Made by a program: the position numbers and the translations under genes
DNA from: Amorphochlora amoebiformis
Taxonomy: Eukaryota > Cercozoa > Chlorarachniophyceae
Reading direction: 5' to 3'
Length of the DNA stretch: 64,000 nucleotides
Assembly (NCBI GenBank): GCA_054601695.1
Contig: BAAHQB010000176.1
Location: 337,125 to 401,124 of the forward strand
Part shown: positions 1-62,640 of the stretch, piece by piece
Numbering within the stretch: the first letter of the stretch is position 1
Layout: each line of letters starts with the position of its first letter
The notes under the pieces: model-generated
The model's database searches: none
Told to the model about the DNA's origin: nothing
Seen by the model: the letters and a program-made list of their open reading frames with translations, nothing else

Positions 1-10338
<10,338 letters not shown>

Positions 10339-11034
10339 CTACAAACCGATATGACCACCGATACGATCACCAATACAATCTCCCGATGCAAACACCGATG
10401 CATGCAAACACTAATACAAACACCGAGTCACACCCATGCAACCTTCAATCAGACAGCACATGTGACGTGAACACTAAAAACGAAACGGATTTCAAGCACG
10501 TAAGTTGTGCGGGAGGTGAAAGAATAGAGTCAAGCAAACACGCGTCCCGGTTGTCAGAAGAAAGGTTGAAACAAGGGCAGTTGTGGGGGATAGATGAGCT
10601 GAGAAAAAGATGATGAGGAGGGAGTGAGGTTGAGGTAGGGCAGGGGTTTGAAAAGGAGAAGGGCAGTCGTGCGAGGGTGAGGGGGGAAAGCAGGATGGGT
10701 AGGGGGGATTGGAGGGAGGGGGTATTCAAATTAAGAGAGCCTCAATACAAGATGATGCACGAAACTTTCATTTTTTCTATACTGGAGTGGAGGAGTTATG
10801 GGTTGTACAATTTCATCCATGCTGAAGGGCGATCGAAGCGCAGCAGGGGCGTTCCCCCCTTGTCAGTGCTGTCACCCGCTGAGTGCAGTCGCGAAAGGAA
10901 AGTTTTATTATTTTGTCGGCCTTTCCCATTCCAAAGCGTTCGGTTGTGGCCGGGCACGTTCTGTCGCCCAAGTCTGTCGCACATGAAGCACCAGTGGGCT
11001 TTTCTTGCGATACGGGGATTTTGAAGGTCTTACG
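10339..11034. promoter_or_regulatory. Divergent intergenic region between UFL1 (-) and the Atg17-like gene (+)
   Basis: About 700 bp lie between the first recognised UFL1 exon and the chosen ATG of the plus-strand gene. The segment 10,610-10,735 is purine-rich on the plus strand with several G runs. The part 10,830-11,030 is relatively GC-rich. It must hold the promoters of both genes and probably the missing first UFL1 exon. No individual site is claimed. Confidence 0.5.
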
Positions 11035-12584
11035 ATGTCCCACATTGAGTCTCCGTCGTCACCGGACGCGAAATCAAGAAAGTCGCGTCTCGGTTCAAAG
11101 GAAGGTATGATCTCTGTCGCTGCCGTTGCCGATCCTGCTGGGGCCTCCTCTGGTGGTGTTGCTGGTGGTGTTTCTGGTAGTTCCCCTTCTATGTTCCCTC
11201 CTGTTTTAAGTACTGGTGGAGATGCTGCTCGCTTTGGATCTAGTGACATCGCAGGAAGAGTGACTGGTGTCTCTCACGTGGCAACTCGCATAGGGTCTCG
11301 TGCTGAGTCTCACACGCTGTCTCACATGCACCACATCACTCACGCCCAGAAAATGACGTCTGGGGAGTCTCGTGTGCCTGGAGGATCTCACGCATCCGCT
11401 TCGAATGTCGAACGGGAGGCGCGGGAATCCAAGGGAGGCGCTGTGACATTGGACATATCGGACATCACGAGAGTAGATCCGCATGCGGGCACGCACGTGG
11501 AGCCGGTTGTGGAACCGCATGTAGATTCTCCCACGGAGATCATGGAGACGACCATAGAAACGGTTATGGAGACAGCCATGGAGCCCGCCAGGCTCCGACG
11601 ATTACTCGAACTTAGCCGCAACAAGGTGCGTCTGGTTCGAAATGCTCGGTCCAAACTCAAGCGCATCTTATGGGAGCTCGACAAGCAGATGGACCTAGCA
11701 CATGTCCTCGTGAAACGAATTCATCATCACACAAACCGCATCACTTCGATTGCAAACCAGACCTTTCAACCCTACAACCGCCGCTCATCTCAATTCTCCT
11801 CTCAGTACCCTCGATACCCACGTGGCGATGTAAAATCGACCCGCATCCAACAACTGTCGCAACAAACCCATACAGACGATGTCCCAGCCTCAACCCCAGT
11901 CCCAATCTCGACTCCGCCCCCCCCCCAGAACAACCACCACCATCAGCGGGATGTACAGAGGCAATATACTGACGAAAAACACCTCAAGGCCACCTTAACA
12001 AAAACTAATAGTTCACAAACAAGTGCCAGCGACAATCTCAGCACAGACACCACCGATAAGAGCAACCCCATTGATACCCCCACCAATCCAACTCTCGCTC
12101 AGCCCCAACACCAGTCCCAACCCCAGCCCCAACCCCAGCCCCAACCCCAGCCCCTACCAGGGTTAGCCATCTGGCAAGCGCTGGAATTTCCCCAGTTTTC
12201 TGAGCTGCATGACATCTTTAGCGTCCTACAGCAAGAGACTCTGGATCCTTCCCTCTTCCACAACTTCGACCCCGAACCCCAAGCTCCGCTGCACGCCGAG
12301 CCCGGACCTCTCTCAAACCCCCAATCACAGATAAAGCCCCCATCCCAAGCGCAAATACCATTCCAACGCCATCACCATGTCGAACGTCAATCCCAAACCC
12401 GCCCTGGTGTAATACTGGATACGTATGATGTGCATGTATCTCACTTTTTCAACCAATGCTATTACGTACATCATGTTCGTTCATACTAATGCATTAGCAT
12501 GCATATTATATAATATTTATATAATATGTATATATATATATATATATAATATAATATAATATAATATAATATATATATATATAG

Positions 12585-12629
<45 letters not shown>

Positions 12630-12662
12630 GTGTGTGTGTGTGTGTGTATGTATGTGAATTAA

Positions 12663-12718
<56 letters not shown>

Positions 12719-12853
12719 TTAATATATATATATATGTATTTAATTATGTACATATATATATGTATCTATATATATATATATATATATATATACACCTATA
12801 TATGTATATATATATATATATATAAATTATGTAAAAAGCTGTATGTAAATACA

Positions 12854-12909
<56 letters not shown>

Positions 12910-12915
12910 TATATA

Positions 12916-12955
<40 letters not shown>

Positions 12956-13003
12956 TATATTTGTGTGTTGTATGTGTGTATAATTAAAACGTACATAATA
13001 ATG

Positions 13004-13064
<61 letters not shown>

Positions 13065-14720
13065 TATGTGTGAGTATGCATATGTAAAAACAAATATCTA
13101 TTTATGAAAAGAGAAAGAATGTCAATATGTATCATTTATTATATGACAGGGCTACCGCCAGAAGGTCTGTCTTCCGGCAACGCAAGACCTCCTCCAGCGC
13201 AGCGCACATCCAAGTCGTCTCACCCCACGAAACCTCCCATTCCACCCTCGAAACCAAAATCGAACCCGAGCCAGATATCGAATCTCAACACGCAGCGGTC
13301 CTCAGCATTTCCATCCCCTGGATCTCCAAAAGCGATACATTCAATTGGCAAAGTCCACCATCGGCCAGAGGGGAAGGGTGAACGTGTCAGAGAAGAAACA
13401 AGGGAGAAGGAGCTGAGCGCCGAGGCAATGGTAGGCGGCGGGGAGTCGGGAGATGGAGAGGGAGGCCCAGGACTTGAAACAAGAGAGGGAGCGGTTGAGG
13501 GAGCAGCAGGTGTCTTGGGTGAAGAAAGGTTTACAGTGCGGACGCTGTACGATTTTGTAGACGCTTTGTCTGTACAGAGCCTCCAGGCACAAACCATAGG
13601 CGAGATGAGCGTGATTAAGACGATGCACTTTGAAGGGCTTGAGTGGTGCAAGGAGGCGGACCACATTCTGGACGGTTTGGTGCATATGCGAAGCTTGGCG
13701 CAGCTGCCTAACACGGACATCAAGAACCTCGACGACACACTCGAACAGCTCACCAAGTCTGTCCGAGAGTCGTACATGGGGGAATCGAAGGTGGATCCGA
13801 GTGTGGCTTCCAGGGCAGGTTCGAGGGCGAGTTCGCGGACTCTGGAGACCATGGAGGTTTCAATGGGAATATCGTCAGGTTTGGCATCCTCTCGAATGGA
13901 GGTCGGGGCGACATCCATGCGATCGGCACGGATACAAAGCTCGGGAATGCTAATATCACGAACCGCACAGCGTCATGGAGAGGCCTACCAACAAGCCCTC
14001 GTTTTTTTCGAGAACCTTGAGAGACAGATCCCGGTGCTTTCAAGGCTGGCAGCCGAGGCGCAGACCAGAGCCATCGTTTTCCGAGAGCGCGCACTGGTCG
14101 TCAAAGGCGCGCTCCAGGAGCTCCGGAATCTCGTTGTGTGGTACAGGCAGTTCCACAAGGCCTACGGGGCGATGTTGTTGGAGATCGACCGACGGTACCT
14201 ATGCTTTCGTGATCAAGAATCTTTTGCCTCTTCGCGCCTTATTTGCAACTCCGATGTAACTTTTGTGTGTGCTGCTGTATTTGTTGTTTTTCAGGCATGC
14301 CCAGATGGCAGCTAACGAGCGCATGGTCTGTGAGTTTCAGGCGAAGCTGGATAAAACGGCCAAAGAAGAGGCGAAGGCACGGGATACTTTCACGAGAAAC
14401 TTTGGTACTTTACCTATGTGCGTAAACCACCTACATATCTATATCAAGCTAGCGCGTAATGTGTAAAAAGATACGTAGATACATATAATTATCCGTCATA
14501 TTATATATATATATATAACGTATAATATATATATATATATATATATGTGCAATAACACTTTAAGTTTTACCTATGTGTATTATGAATGTATATCTATCCG
14601 TCATATTATATATATATATATATATATAACGTATAATATATATATATATGTGCAATAACACTTTAAGTTTTACCTATGTGTATTATGAATGTATATCTAA
14701 CTGCATTTATAGAAAACATA

Positions 14721-14795
<75 letters not shown>

Positions 14796-14819
14796 AATAT
14801 TATATACAAATACTAAACA

Positions 14820-14860
<41 letters not shown>

Positions 14861-14897
14861 ATATATATATTTATATATATATATATATATATTTTTA

Positions 14898-14943
<46 letters not shown>

Positions 14944-14952
14944 GTATATGTG

Positions 14953-14985
<33 letters not shown>

Positions 14986-16592
14986 CTAAATATAAAAATA
15001 TTTATATATATACATATTTATGTATACATATACTCCATAGTGCACATGTGCATGAGTGGTGTTCGTTTCGAATTGGACGGAAATTTGGAAATTCAATTTT
15101 TCAGGCCGATACCTTCCGTCGAGTTTGTGTCCAGCGCTTCACGAGCCCGTGGTGTCATGCAGGGTGGTTCCAGCGGTTATTAATACAGATCTTCCGCGAC
15201 GCAACGGAAAACCGAGATCAAGTCTGCAACATGAAGGGAAGCATGGATCAGAATCTCCTATCCACTAGATCCAGATACAAAATCTAGAAAATCGTCGTCC
15301 ACTGGATTCTCGAGATTCTAGTAGGCTAGGTACTAGAGGTAGGCGTACTAATAAAATTGTCGCGCGCACGGTTAAGTAAATTTTACTATCATTCGTTGCG
15401 CAACGTTGCACGCATCATCACGTCTTAAGAATATCTAGAACGTTAAGAACCTAGATCTAGTAGATTATCTAGATTATCATCATTATCTCTAGTATCTGCT
15501 AAATCTAGTAAATAGTTAGCTAGGTTGGTATTAGTTTCTAGAGTAACTCTGGAAAGTCCTAGAAGTCAACCAGAGATCGAGTGTGCCCTGGCCCCTGGTG
15601 CCGCAGGCTGTAAATCAGTGACCTAGCCTAGTAGCGCTTATATATCTAGTATATAGCTAGATAGGTGACTAACCTAGACTAACTCCTAGAACCTAGAGAA
15701 CTCCTACAAGTGTGTACGCGTACCGAAGTACTTTTTACGTATATATATATTCTAGATATTGTATATAATACTAGTATATATACTTCGTGACATATCGACA
15801 CCAAGCGACGACTATTATAGATCTAGATTATAATCAGACTGAGATACAGTAAGACTGTAAGAGTCTAGAGAGTAGAGTACTATATCTGTACATAGTCTAG
15901 ATAGTACGATTCCTAGCTAGGATTCATGATATACTCTCTCTGGAAGTTCACAGGTAATCTAGGTAATCTAGGTAATATTATATGTAGAGTCTATTTTAGA
16001 CTAGCTACTAGTAGCTAGTCTCTAGAGTCTCAGAGTCTAGACTCTCTTAGTCTAGACTCTAGCGCTGGGACCTACTAGACCTAGGGGACTCGGACCAGAT
16101 CCAGACTATCTAGACTATCTACTCCTAGTACTCTAAATTCTAGCTATGGAGACTATAACTCTAGCTAGTAAGTTAGTAGTAACTAGAACTAGTAGAACAA
16201 TCTACTAGATCTAGTCCTAAGTTAGTCTAGAATCTAGATAGTGTGACGTGAAATGAAGCTTGTAGATCCTAGAATTCTAGACGATCTGAGACGGTCTGAG
16301 ACGATCTGAGACGATCTGAGACGATTTGATCACTGATAAAGTTGTTTAACAAGTTGCGGCCGCAGATCCGCCCATGGCCAGCGCATAGACAGGAGAGGGT
16401 TGGTACTGACTAGTACCATCTAGACTATAGTACCTAGACACGTGCCGCCGCAACGTGCACGCCACGGCCAAGATTGTGTCAGCAGCTGACCGAGTGATTG
16501 GCGGTGGCATCGATGAGATCGATGAGATCGATGAAATCGACTCCGCACTGTCGTCTGCATCGAAAAGGTCAATCGTCCGACTAGTCCGATGA
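11035..16592 (+). CDS. Atg17/Atg11 (FIP200)-like autophagy scaffold
   Basis: Exons: 11035-12406 (Ser/Thr/Pro/Gln-rich, low complexity), 13150-14194, 14295-14404, 15105-15163 and tentatively 16431-16592. Phase carries through every join. Coiled-coil-like helices run through exons 2-3 ([19 protein letters not shown], then [18 protein letters not shown]). They lead into RDTFTRNFG joined across an intron to [15 protein letters not shown], which resembles the G-x-YLP-x-x-LCP-x-L signature of the Atg11/Atg17 family. Those proteins scaffold the Atg1/ULK1 kinase complex at the forming autophagosome. The last exon ([16 protein letters not shown], then an IDE repeat) opens after an acceptor at 16430 and ends in TGA. 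If it is not used, the frame of exon 4 stops at 15268. The start could also be the in-frame ATG at 11005. Family call moderate; coding status of exons 1-4 high. Confidence 0.65.
12495..13090. repeat. (TA)n microsatellite cluster
   Basis: It fills most of intron 1 of the Atg17-like gene (12407-13149), with a (TG)n run near 12,630 and ATAATATA variants. Nothing else was recognised in the intron. Confidence 0.95.
14489..15030. repeat. (TA)n cluster containing a ~105-bp tandem duplication
   Basis: A unit with GTGCAATAACACTTTAAGTT and TTACCTATGTGTATTATG followed by TATATCTA is present twice (about 14,547-14,600 and 14,650-14,700), each preceded by TA and AACGTATAATATA. TA tracts continue to ~15,030. 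All lies in intron 3 of the Atg17-like gene. Confidence 0.9.
15285..16330. repeat. CTAG-rich low-complexity island
   Basis: About 1 kb saturated with CTAG, TCTAGA and related palindromes (dozens by eye), unlike any other part of the window except 35.8-36.15 kb. It has no TA microsatellite, no clear open frame and only one clear tandem array, ~11-bp GACGATCTGAG copies at 16,270-16,325. It is either the last intron of the Atg17-like gene or convergent intergenic DNA, depending on whether the exon at 16,431 is used. Confidence 0.8.
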
Positions 16593-16595
16593 CGC

Positions 16596-22962
<6,367 letters not shown>

Positions 22963-23142
22963 GATCTCCGCGTTCGACCAAGTGTTCCCAACAGGTTTCG
23001 CCACCAGGGTTTAAATTTAGACCTTTTTACCGGAATTTCTACTTTTCGGACGTTTCTTCATTACGTTTCGTTCAAAACAGGCACGGTTTCAAAATCGTTT
23101 CATTAGCGTTTCTAGACGTTTCACACCATTTCCATAAACAAT
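22963..23142. promoter_or_regulatory. 180-bp divergent promoter region
   Basis: This is the whole space between the ATG of the SH3-cyclin Y gene (minus) and the ATG of the four-pass membrane protein gene (plus). It holds several ACGTTTC/GTTTC motifs at 23,050-23,125 (GGACGTTTCTTC, TTACGTTTCG, AGACGTTTC). I name no factor for them. Both genes probably share this promoter. Confidence 0.6.
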
Positions 23143-34537
<11,395 letters not shown>

Positions 34538-34693
34538 CTATCGAGAACTATCATCTACAACAGGACTATATTTCAACTCTCTATCTACTTTGTACCACCC
34601 CGACTCAAACATTATTAACTAATTCATAACTATACATGTGTATGTATGCTATATCTTTGCACTGTTATATATATAAATATATATATATATATG

Positions 34694-34750
<57 letters not shown>

Positions 34751-34761
34751 AATACTAAACA

Positions 34762-34797
<36 letters not shown>

Positions 34798-34812
34798 ATA
34801 CATACATATATA

Positions 34813-34855
<43 letters not shown>

Positions 34856-34857
34856 AT

Positions 34858-34899
<42 letters not shown>

Positions 34900-34938
34900 T
34901 TCGACCTTATATATATATATATATATATATTTATATAC

Positions 34939-34983
<45 letters not shown>

Positions 34984-35001
34984 ATATATATATATATATA
35001 C

Positions 35002-35036
<35 letters not shown>

Positions 35037-35123
35037 ATGTAGATTTATATTATATATATATATATATATATGATAAAATATATACATACATATATATATA
35101 TATATACATATATTGTAGAATTA

Positions 35124-35162
<39 letters not shown>

Positions 35163-35790
35163 CATGTCCATGTATGTATGTACGTATAGATATGTGCATA
35201 TGTTTCGCGAAGTTGATGTTAAATGGTAATAATGTGTCTAGGGACATGGTGAGTGTTCGTGGACATTGTTTTCAGAGATGTGTTGCTGCCGAACGGTACT
35301 AGTAAGCGAAAACCACTTGTGAGTGTGGGTCTCTTTTGTCCTAATTCATGTGAGGAGGTTGATGAGTCTCTAAGACATATATATGTTTGTTGATGTGTGT
35401 AATGACTGGACGTGGGTTACGTGGGTTAGCTTCGGTCGAAGTCCGCAAAGGAGATTCGAATCTGCATCTTCTGCACATGTAATACCTGGAACAACCCAAT
35501 TGTCACATCTCCATCTACACGTGCATGACGAATGATTGAACGGCATGATTTCTATAAATGAGTAGTACATGTACATGTACATCAACAAGCTGCACAATTT
35601 TAGGGTGCGGCGAGGCATGCGTATCTTTCTGCAAAGGTGTGGAAGCTGTGATCTTTTGTTGCCTTATCAATCCTTGGGGAGAGCTTTGCGACTTGTTTTG
35701 GCGCTATAAACATTACGTCTCAATTTGAAAATTTCCAATCAATATGTTTGAACCGTTACGTAAAAATGTCAAGTTCAACAGTCGACTATA
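34538..35790. other. 3' flank of the four-pass protein gene; TA cluster and unique DNA
   Basis: 34,665-35,160 is a (TA)n cluster. 35,160-35,790 is unique DNA with no convincing exon on either strand. A short piece at 35,425-35,465 (GTTAGCTTCGGTCGAAGTCC) resembles the left end of the dispersed inverted-end element but lacks its other blocks, so it is not called. Confidence 0.6.
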
Positions 35791-36150
35791 TCGATGCCGC
35801 ATTGCCTAGATTGCCGAGTAACCTAGTCTACTATTACTAGTAATATTAATCTAGTAATTACATTTGACATGTATCTAGAGTCTAGAGAGTGTGCGACCAT
35901 GCTGGTGTGGGTCAAGGCTTCCACTAGTTTCATCTAAATCATCGGAGATGGGTACATCCGCTGGACATGCTCTAGACATATCACTTAATGTACTTATTAT
36001 CGACTTGGTATGCCTGAACTGCTGCATGACTCTAGTGACTATCTCGGTAAGCTAGTAAGGTGGACAATAATGAACTTGAAGTTGAGTCATCGGGGAAGCT
36101 CTAGAAGCTGGACGCACATCTAGCTAGATCTTGATTGCAGTGGGTAGTAG
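35790..36150. repeat. Second CTAG-rich island
   Basis: AT-rich segment with repeated CTAG/TCTAGA (for example TAACCTAGTCTACTATTACT and GTATCTAGAGTCTAGAG), of the same style as 15.3-16.3 kb but shorter and weaker. It lies between the convergent four-pass protein and NSF-like genes. Confidence 0.6.
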
Positions 36151-36388
36151 GTAGCTAATGATCATGATGTAGATGTCCCATTCTTCACTCGCCACCTCAG
36201 AGTCCGAAAACTTCCGGGTCAGTATGACGATCAACCTATTCCACCCAAATTACGTAAGAGAGTTAAAGACACTAACCAAACATCGGATTAACCTAATTCT
36301 ACTTAAAGTGTAACACACATGAGTATGTACATAAACTTTCATATACAAATGGAGATGGGATTTTATGCAAGAAAAACAGATTAACACG

Positions 36389-36389
<1 letters not shown>

Positions 36390-36422
<33 letters not shown>

Positions 36423-36500
36423 ATATATATGTATATATGTATATATGTATATATTTATACATACATATATGTATATATAATATATATGTATGTATGTATG

Positions 36501-36535
<35 letters not shown>

Positions 36536-36608
36536 GAATTTCCGGTTACATGTATACATATATTACATATATTACACACACACGCACAAGTATATATTTA
36601 TATTATAT

Positions 36609-36648
<40 letters not shown>

Positions 36649-36828
36649 GATATGAATTAAATTACATTTATATATATATATATATATATCCATATATAAA
36701 TATATAGATATGAACCAAATTACATATATATATATATATATATACATGCATATGTCAAAAATAAATGTACCTATGTGTATTTATACACACACATACATAT
36801 ATATATATATATACATACATATATGTAC

Positions 36829-36890
<62 letters not shown>

Positions 36891-36949
36891 GTATATATAT
36901 ATATATATATATGTATATATAATCGTATGTATACATAAGTAAATATATA

Positions 36950-36994
<45 letters not shown>

Positions 36995-37057
36995 TAATGC
37001 ATACTACTGCATACTATACACATAAGCTTATATGACTATGTATACTGTTGTATGCAC

Positions 37058-37146
<89 letters not shown>

Positions 37147-37147
37147 C

Positions 37148-37241
<94 letters not shown>

Positions 37242-37419
37242 ATATATATATATATATATATATAGATTTTTGTATGTATATATATTTATGCAAAGATACA
37301 CATTTACATATTTTTGTACATTTGTTATGTACGTAAAAATATGTTTTTATACACATATTTATACACAAATACACATAAATATACATATACATATACAACT
37401 ATTTACAGATATATATGTG

Positions 37420-37512
<93 letters not shown>

Positions 37513-37690
37513 GAAAACTATATTTACATATACATTTACATATATATTATATACATACATATATGCATATAACTATATACATATATAAGTATCCATATAT
37601 ATATATGTGTTAGTGATATGTTAGTATATACTACACTACACAGACTTATTTATATACGAATATCATATTACAGATACATGTACGCATATG

Positions 37691-37734
<44 letters not shown>

Positions 37735-37865
37735 TTGTATGTTCAATATATACATACATATATATATATATATATATACAGATATGTACATATTCATATA
37801 TACATATATACACATCATGGTATATAAAATATATCTATGTATTGACATATACCAATATACATGTA

Positions 37866-37896
<31 letters not shown>

Positions 37897-37917
37897 TTAT
37901 ATATATATATATATATG

Positions 37918-37990
<73 letters not shown>

Positions 37991-38256
37991 ACAGTGTGTG
38001 TGTTTGCATATTTTGAGTTATAAAAGCTAAATATAGAATTATATACTACATATATATATATATATACATACATATGTATATATATATATATATATACATA
38101 TATATGTATATATATACATGTATGCATACATGTATGTATATATGTACATACATGCACATTATATATATATATATATATATATATTACATATAATAATATA
38201 TATATATATATATATATTATATATAATATATATATACACACATATCTACACGTACA

Positions 38257-38292
<36 letters not shown>

Positions 38293-38340
38293 CATATATA
38301 TTATACATATATTACATATGTGTGTGTGTTTGTGTATATT
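36390..38340. repeat. ~1.9-kb (TA)n-rich block
   Basis: The longest TA-dominated stretch in the window, broken by short unique words and TACATA variants. It occupies most of the space between the four-pass protein gene and the NSF-like gene. No exon was seen. Confidence 0.95.
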
Positions 38341-38525
38341 TATATATTGAGACATTCGCAAGATATATTGGCCAATTTAAAGTTCGGAAAAGGAAGCGAA
38401 TGTGTGTGTACGCGAAAGACCTTTTGGAATAATTGTGCATACTAAAGAGGTGAGTTAAAATGGATTTCAAACGACCCGGATCAGAAATGGAATGATTTTT
38501 CGATGAGCTCCCCCATCATCTCACC

Positions 38526-46281
<7,756 letters not shown>

Positions 46282-46489
46282 CTCACAGCAACATATGTCA
46301 ACCAAATACAAGACAACTAATCTAAGAGATACCATAGGCATAAACAACATATGAATCAAAACCAGAGATACAGACAGGCACAAATACAGGCCCAAGTGGG
46401 GTTCCTTCCATGGGTGCGGGAGGGGCAGAGGGGAAGTGGATGAGAAACCGAAAACTAGACACAACCCAACCTCATGCAAGGGTAATATA

Positions 46490-46490
46490 T

Positions 46491-46538
<48 letters not shown>

Positions 46539-46586
46539 TCATAACAAAAATGTATATCATATATAATAGAATATATACATATGTGC

Positions 46587-46625
<39 letters not shown>

Positions 46626-46650
46626 CATGCGTATATATATATGACATATG

Positions 46651-46701
<51 letters not shown>

Positions 46702-46758
46702 ATGTGTGTGCGTGTGTGTGTGTGTTTGTGTGTGCATACATAAGCATATGTGTGTATG

Positions 46759-46795
<37 letters not shown>

Positions 46796-46830
46796 ATATG
46801 TATGTGTTATATTACACATGTGTATATATG
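46490..46830. repeat. (TA)n microsatellite with (TG)n
   Basis: TA blocks and a TGTGTGTG-rich section at 46,690-46,760. A T/G-rich tract (TTTGGGTTTTGG units) lies at 47,125-47,310. Confidence 0.93.
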
Positions 46831-46899
46831 AATATGTTTGAGGTCGGTGGAGCGGTGGTCTATAGAAAAATGTGAAGCAATGCTCGATAGAGATATAAG

Positions 46900-53235
<6,336 letters not shown>

Positions 53236-54638
53236 GCCTTCGGGATTTAGGTTGAATATTTCGTGGTTTGTTGGTGGTTTGACTGGTTGGATTGAATTGG
53301 TTTTGGAATTGGGCGCTGCCGGTGGGGTATTGCCGGAGTACGTTTCCGTATCGGACGTTTCGGTGTCCGTATCGGTGAGATTGGAGCCTACGGTGATATT
53401 TGGCTGAGTATGTTACTATTGGTTCGTAGTTATGGGCATATTAGGCAATAGGTTGTGCGTTTAGACCTAATGGGTCTGGGTATCGAGGAAGTGTGTGGCA
53501 ATTTGACTTGCATGGGCCACGAAAGCCTCCCAACATATCTTTTTCCTCCCTTCAAATTGCTGTGGGTAACCAAAACCACATATACCACCCCCAACACGGC
53601 AAGCCGCACCCATAGCGACGTCGGCGAGGGACTGTTAGACATCTCTCACCGACACGTGCCAATCACGTGTAAGCCACGTGTCATTCCGACTGCGGTGGCG
53701 CAAGCAAACCCTCAAAGTGTTTCAAACCCCGCCCTCATCGTGCCTCAGCTGAAAATGAATTGCAAATATGATTCTCAGGTCGTGGTCTCTGGAATAGCCG
53801 GTATTGGCCAAACAACTTGTGTCTGAACGAACTAGCGTTTGGCGCGGGAAAATTGAAAACCTACGTCAGACACGTCCAAACACTTTCGTATTCTAACACA
53901 CCCCCAAAATCCATGCATCACAAAAACTCTATCGACTCAATGATTCACCACTCACACGCAAGTATGAAATCGATGATGAAATGAAATCTATGGATGCTAT
54001 AGCTCCTCATGGTACCCATCCGTATGTAGCCTCCACCAACTCGTGCAGTGATGATCAGAGTGCTTTCTTGTTTTGCGTTGTTTGGGTGGAGGTGTATTGT
54101 TGGGTAGCTAAGTGTGGGGATAAGTGTGGCATTGTTGCTCAGGTGGGTTTACGTTGAGGTTGAGGTTGCGGTTGCAGTGAGGTTGGATCGACGAGCAATG
54201 ATGACCGTTTGGAAGTGTAAGATACGGAATAGAATTCCCGCCGCACGAGCACGAGCCGTGGTGAGCGTTTGGAGGCACAAGATACAGGAAGGATATTCCC
54301 CTCCGTGTTCAAGATCTTTGGGTTCTTGTAGATCTTCCCTAACCCGAAGCAAGATCACCTCGAGAATACCCCGCAAAACATCCTGGGGGTGCATTTCATC
54401 CATTTCATCGATACCTACAATGACTACATCATCATCCACAACATTTGTTCCTTCCTGCGTAGTGTCCATATCATCACCATCCAGACCCATGCTAACCGCA
54501 CCAACAATATCATCCAAGTCGAGACCACATCAATTTCGACCGCAAACGAGATACTTCTCAAGTTACTTCTCAGGTTGGAAAACTCAAACTTTTTTGCGTG
54601 CAACAAGTGCGTTGATGTGAGTATCTCTGCCAACTTAG
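53236..54638. other. Divergent region between the minus-strand exons and the Cys-cluster/methyltransferase gene
   Basis: About 1.4 kb of mostly unique DNA without a TA tract. A minus-strand Thr/Ser/Asp-rich frame at 53,240-53,410 ([19 protein letters not shown]) could be another upstream exon, but it is not in phase with 53138-53235. At 54,185-54,300 two diverged ~55-bp copies (GACCGTTTGGAAGTGTAAGA and GAGCGTTTGGAGGCACAAGA) stand in tandem. Frames on both strands are open at 54,150-54,630, so the first exon(s) of the plus-strand gene probably lie here but cannot be fixed. Confidence 0.45.
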
Positions 54639-62304
<7,666 letters not shown>

Positions 62305-62640
62305 GTAAATGTTTTTGGTACAGGAGAGAGCAATCTAATCGTCGCATATGCGCAACCTGATTCTAATCTGGACATGTCACTGGCGTCAGAATCGTCCTTG
62401 CACATGTCCAGCGAAACAATTCAAGAGAAAATCCAACATGGCTCAAATGAGCTCAAGAACATGTCCAAGAATCTTTCCAACCTCCCAAAACAAAAATCTC
62501 AGCTTGTTATAAATAGCAACCAGAGTTGGCAGCTCTCCCTTGTTATGCTTTAGCTATTCAATTGTGACTAAAAATCTCCAGAATCACTAGATCATTGATA
62601 TAACGATAATTACATGTTATGCAACTCATGTGTCGAGTGT

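Noticed and set aside
10798-11024. Short overlapping frames on both strands upstream of the Atg17-like ATG
   Set aside because: All three are short, without motifs, and overlap each other. The segment is better read as promoter and 5' leader.
15105-15268. Stop at 15,268 as the certain end of the Atg17-like gene
   Set aside because: The residues after the conserved [14 protein letters not shown] segment look random, a GCAGG|GTGGTT donor is present at 15,163, and a phase-matching GC-rich exon exists at 16,431, so this end is given only as the alternative.
35425-35470. tRNA-like piece (GTTAGCTTCGG...GATTCGAATC)
   Set aside because: It has A-box- and B-box-like words, but no cloverleaf stems could be paired. 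It is more likely a fragment of the dispersed element.
53455-53826. 123-codon plus-strand frame in the divergent region
   Set aside because: No motif, no splice-site support at either end, and frames on the other strand overlap it.
54149-54517. 123-codon minus-strand acidic frame (MDDIVGAVSMGLDGDDMD...)
   Set aside because: It looks coding at first sight, but I found no family match, no splice partner in phase with the minus-strand exons at 53.1 kb, and the opposite strand is also open. Left as unresolved.
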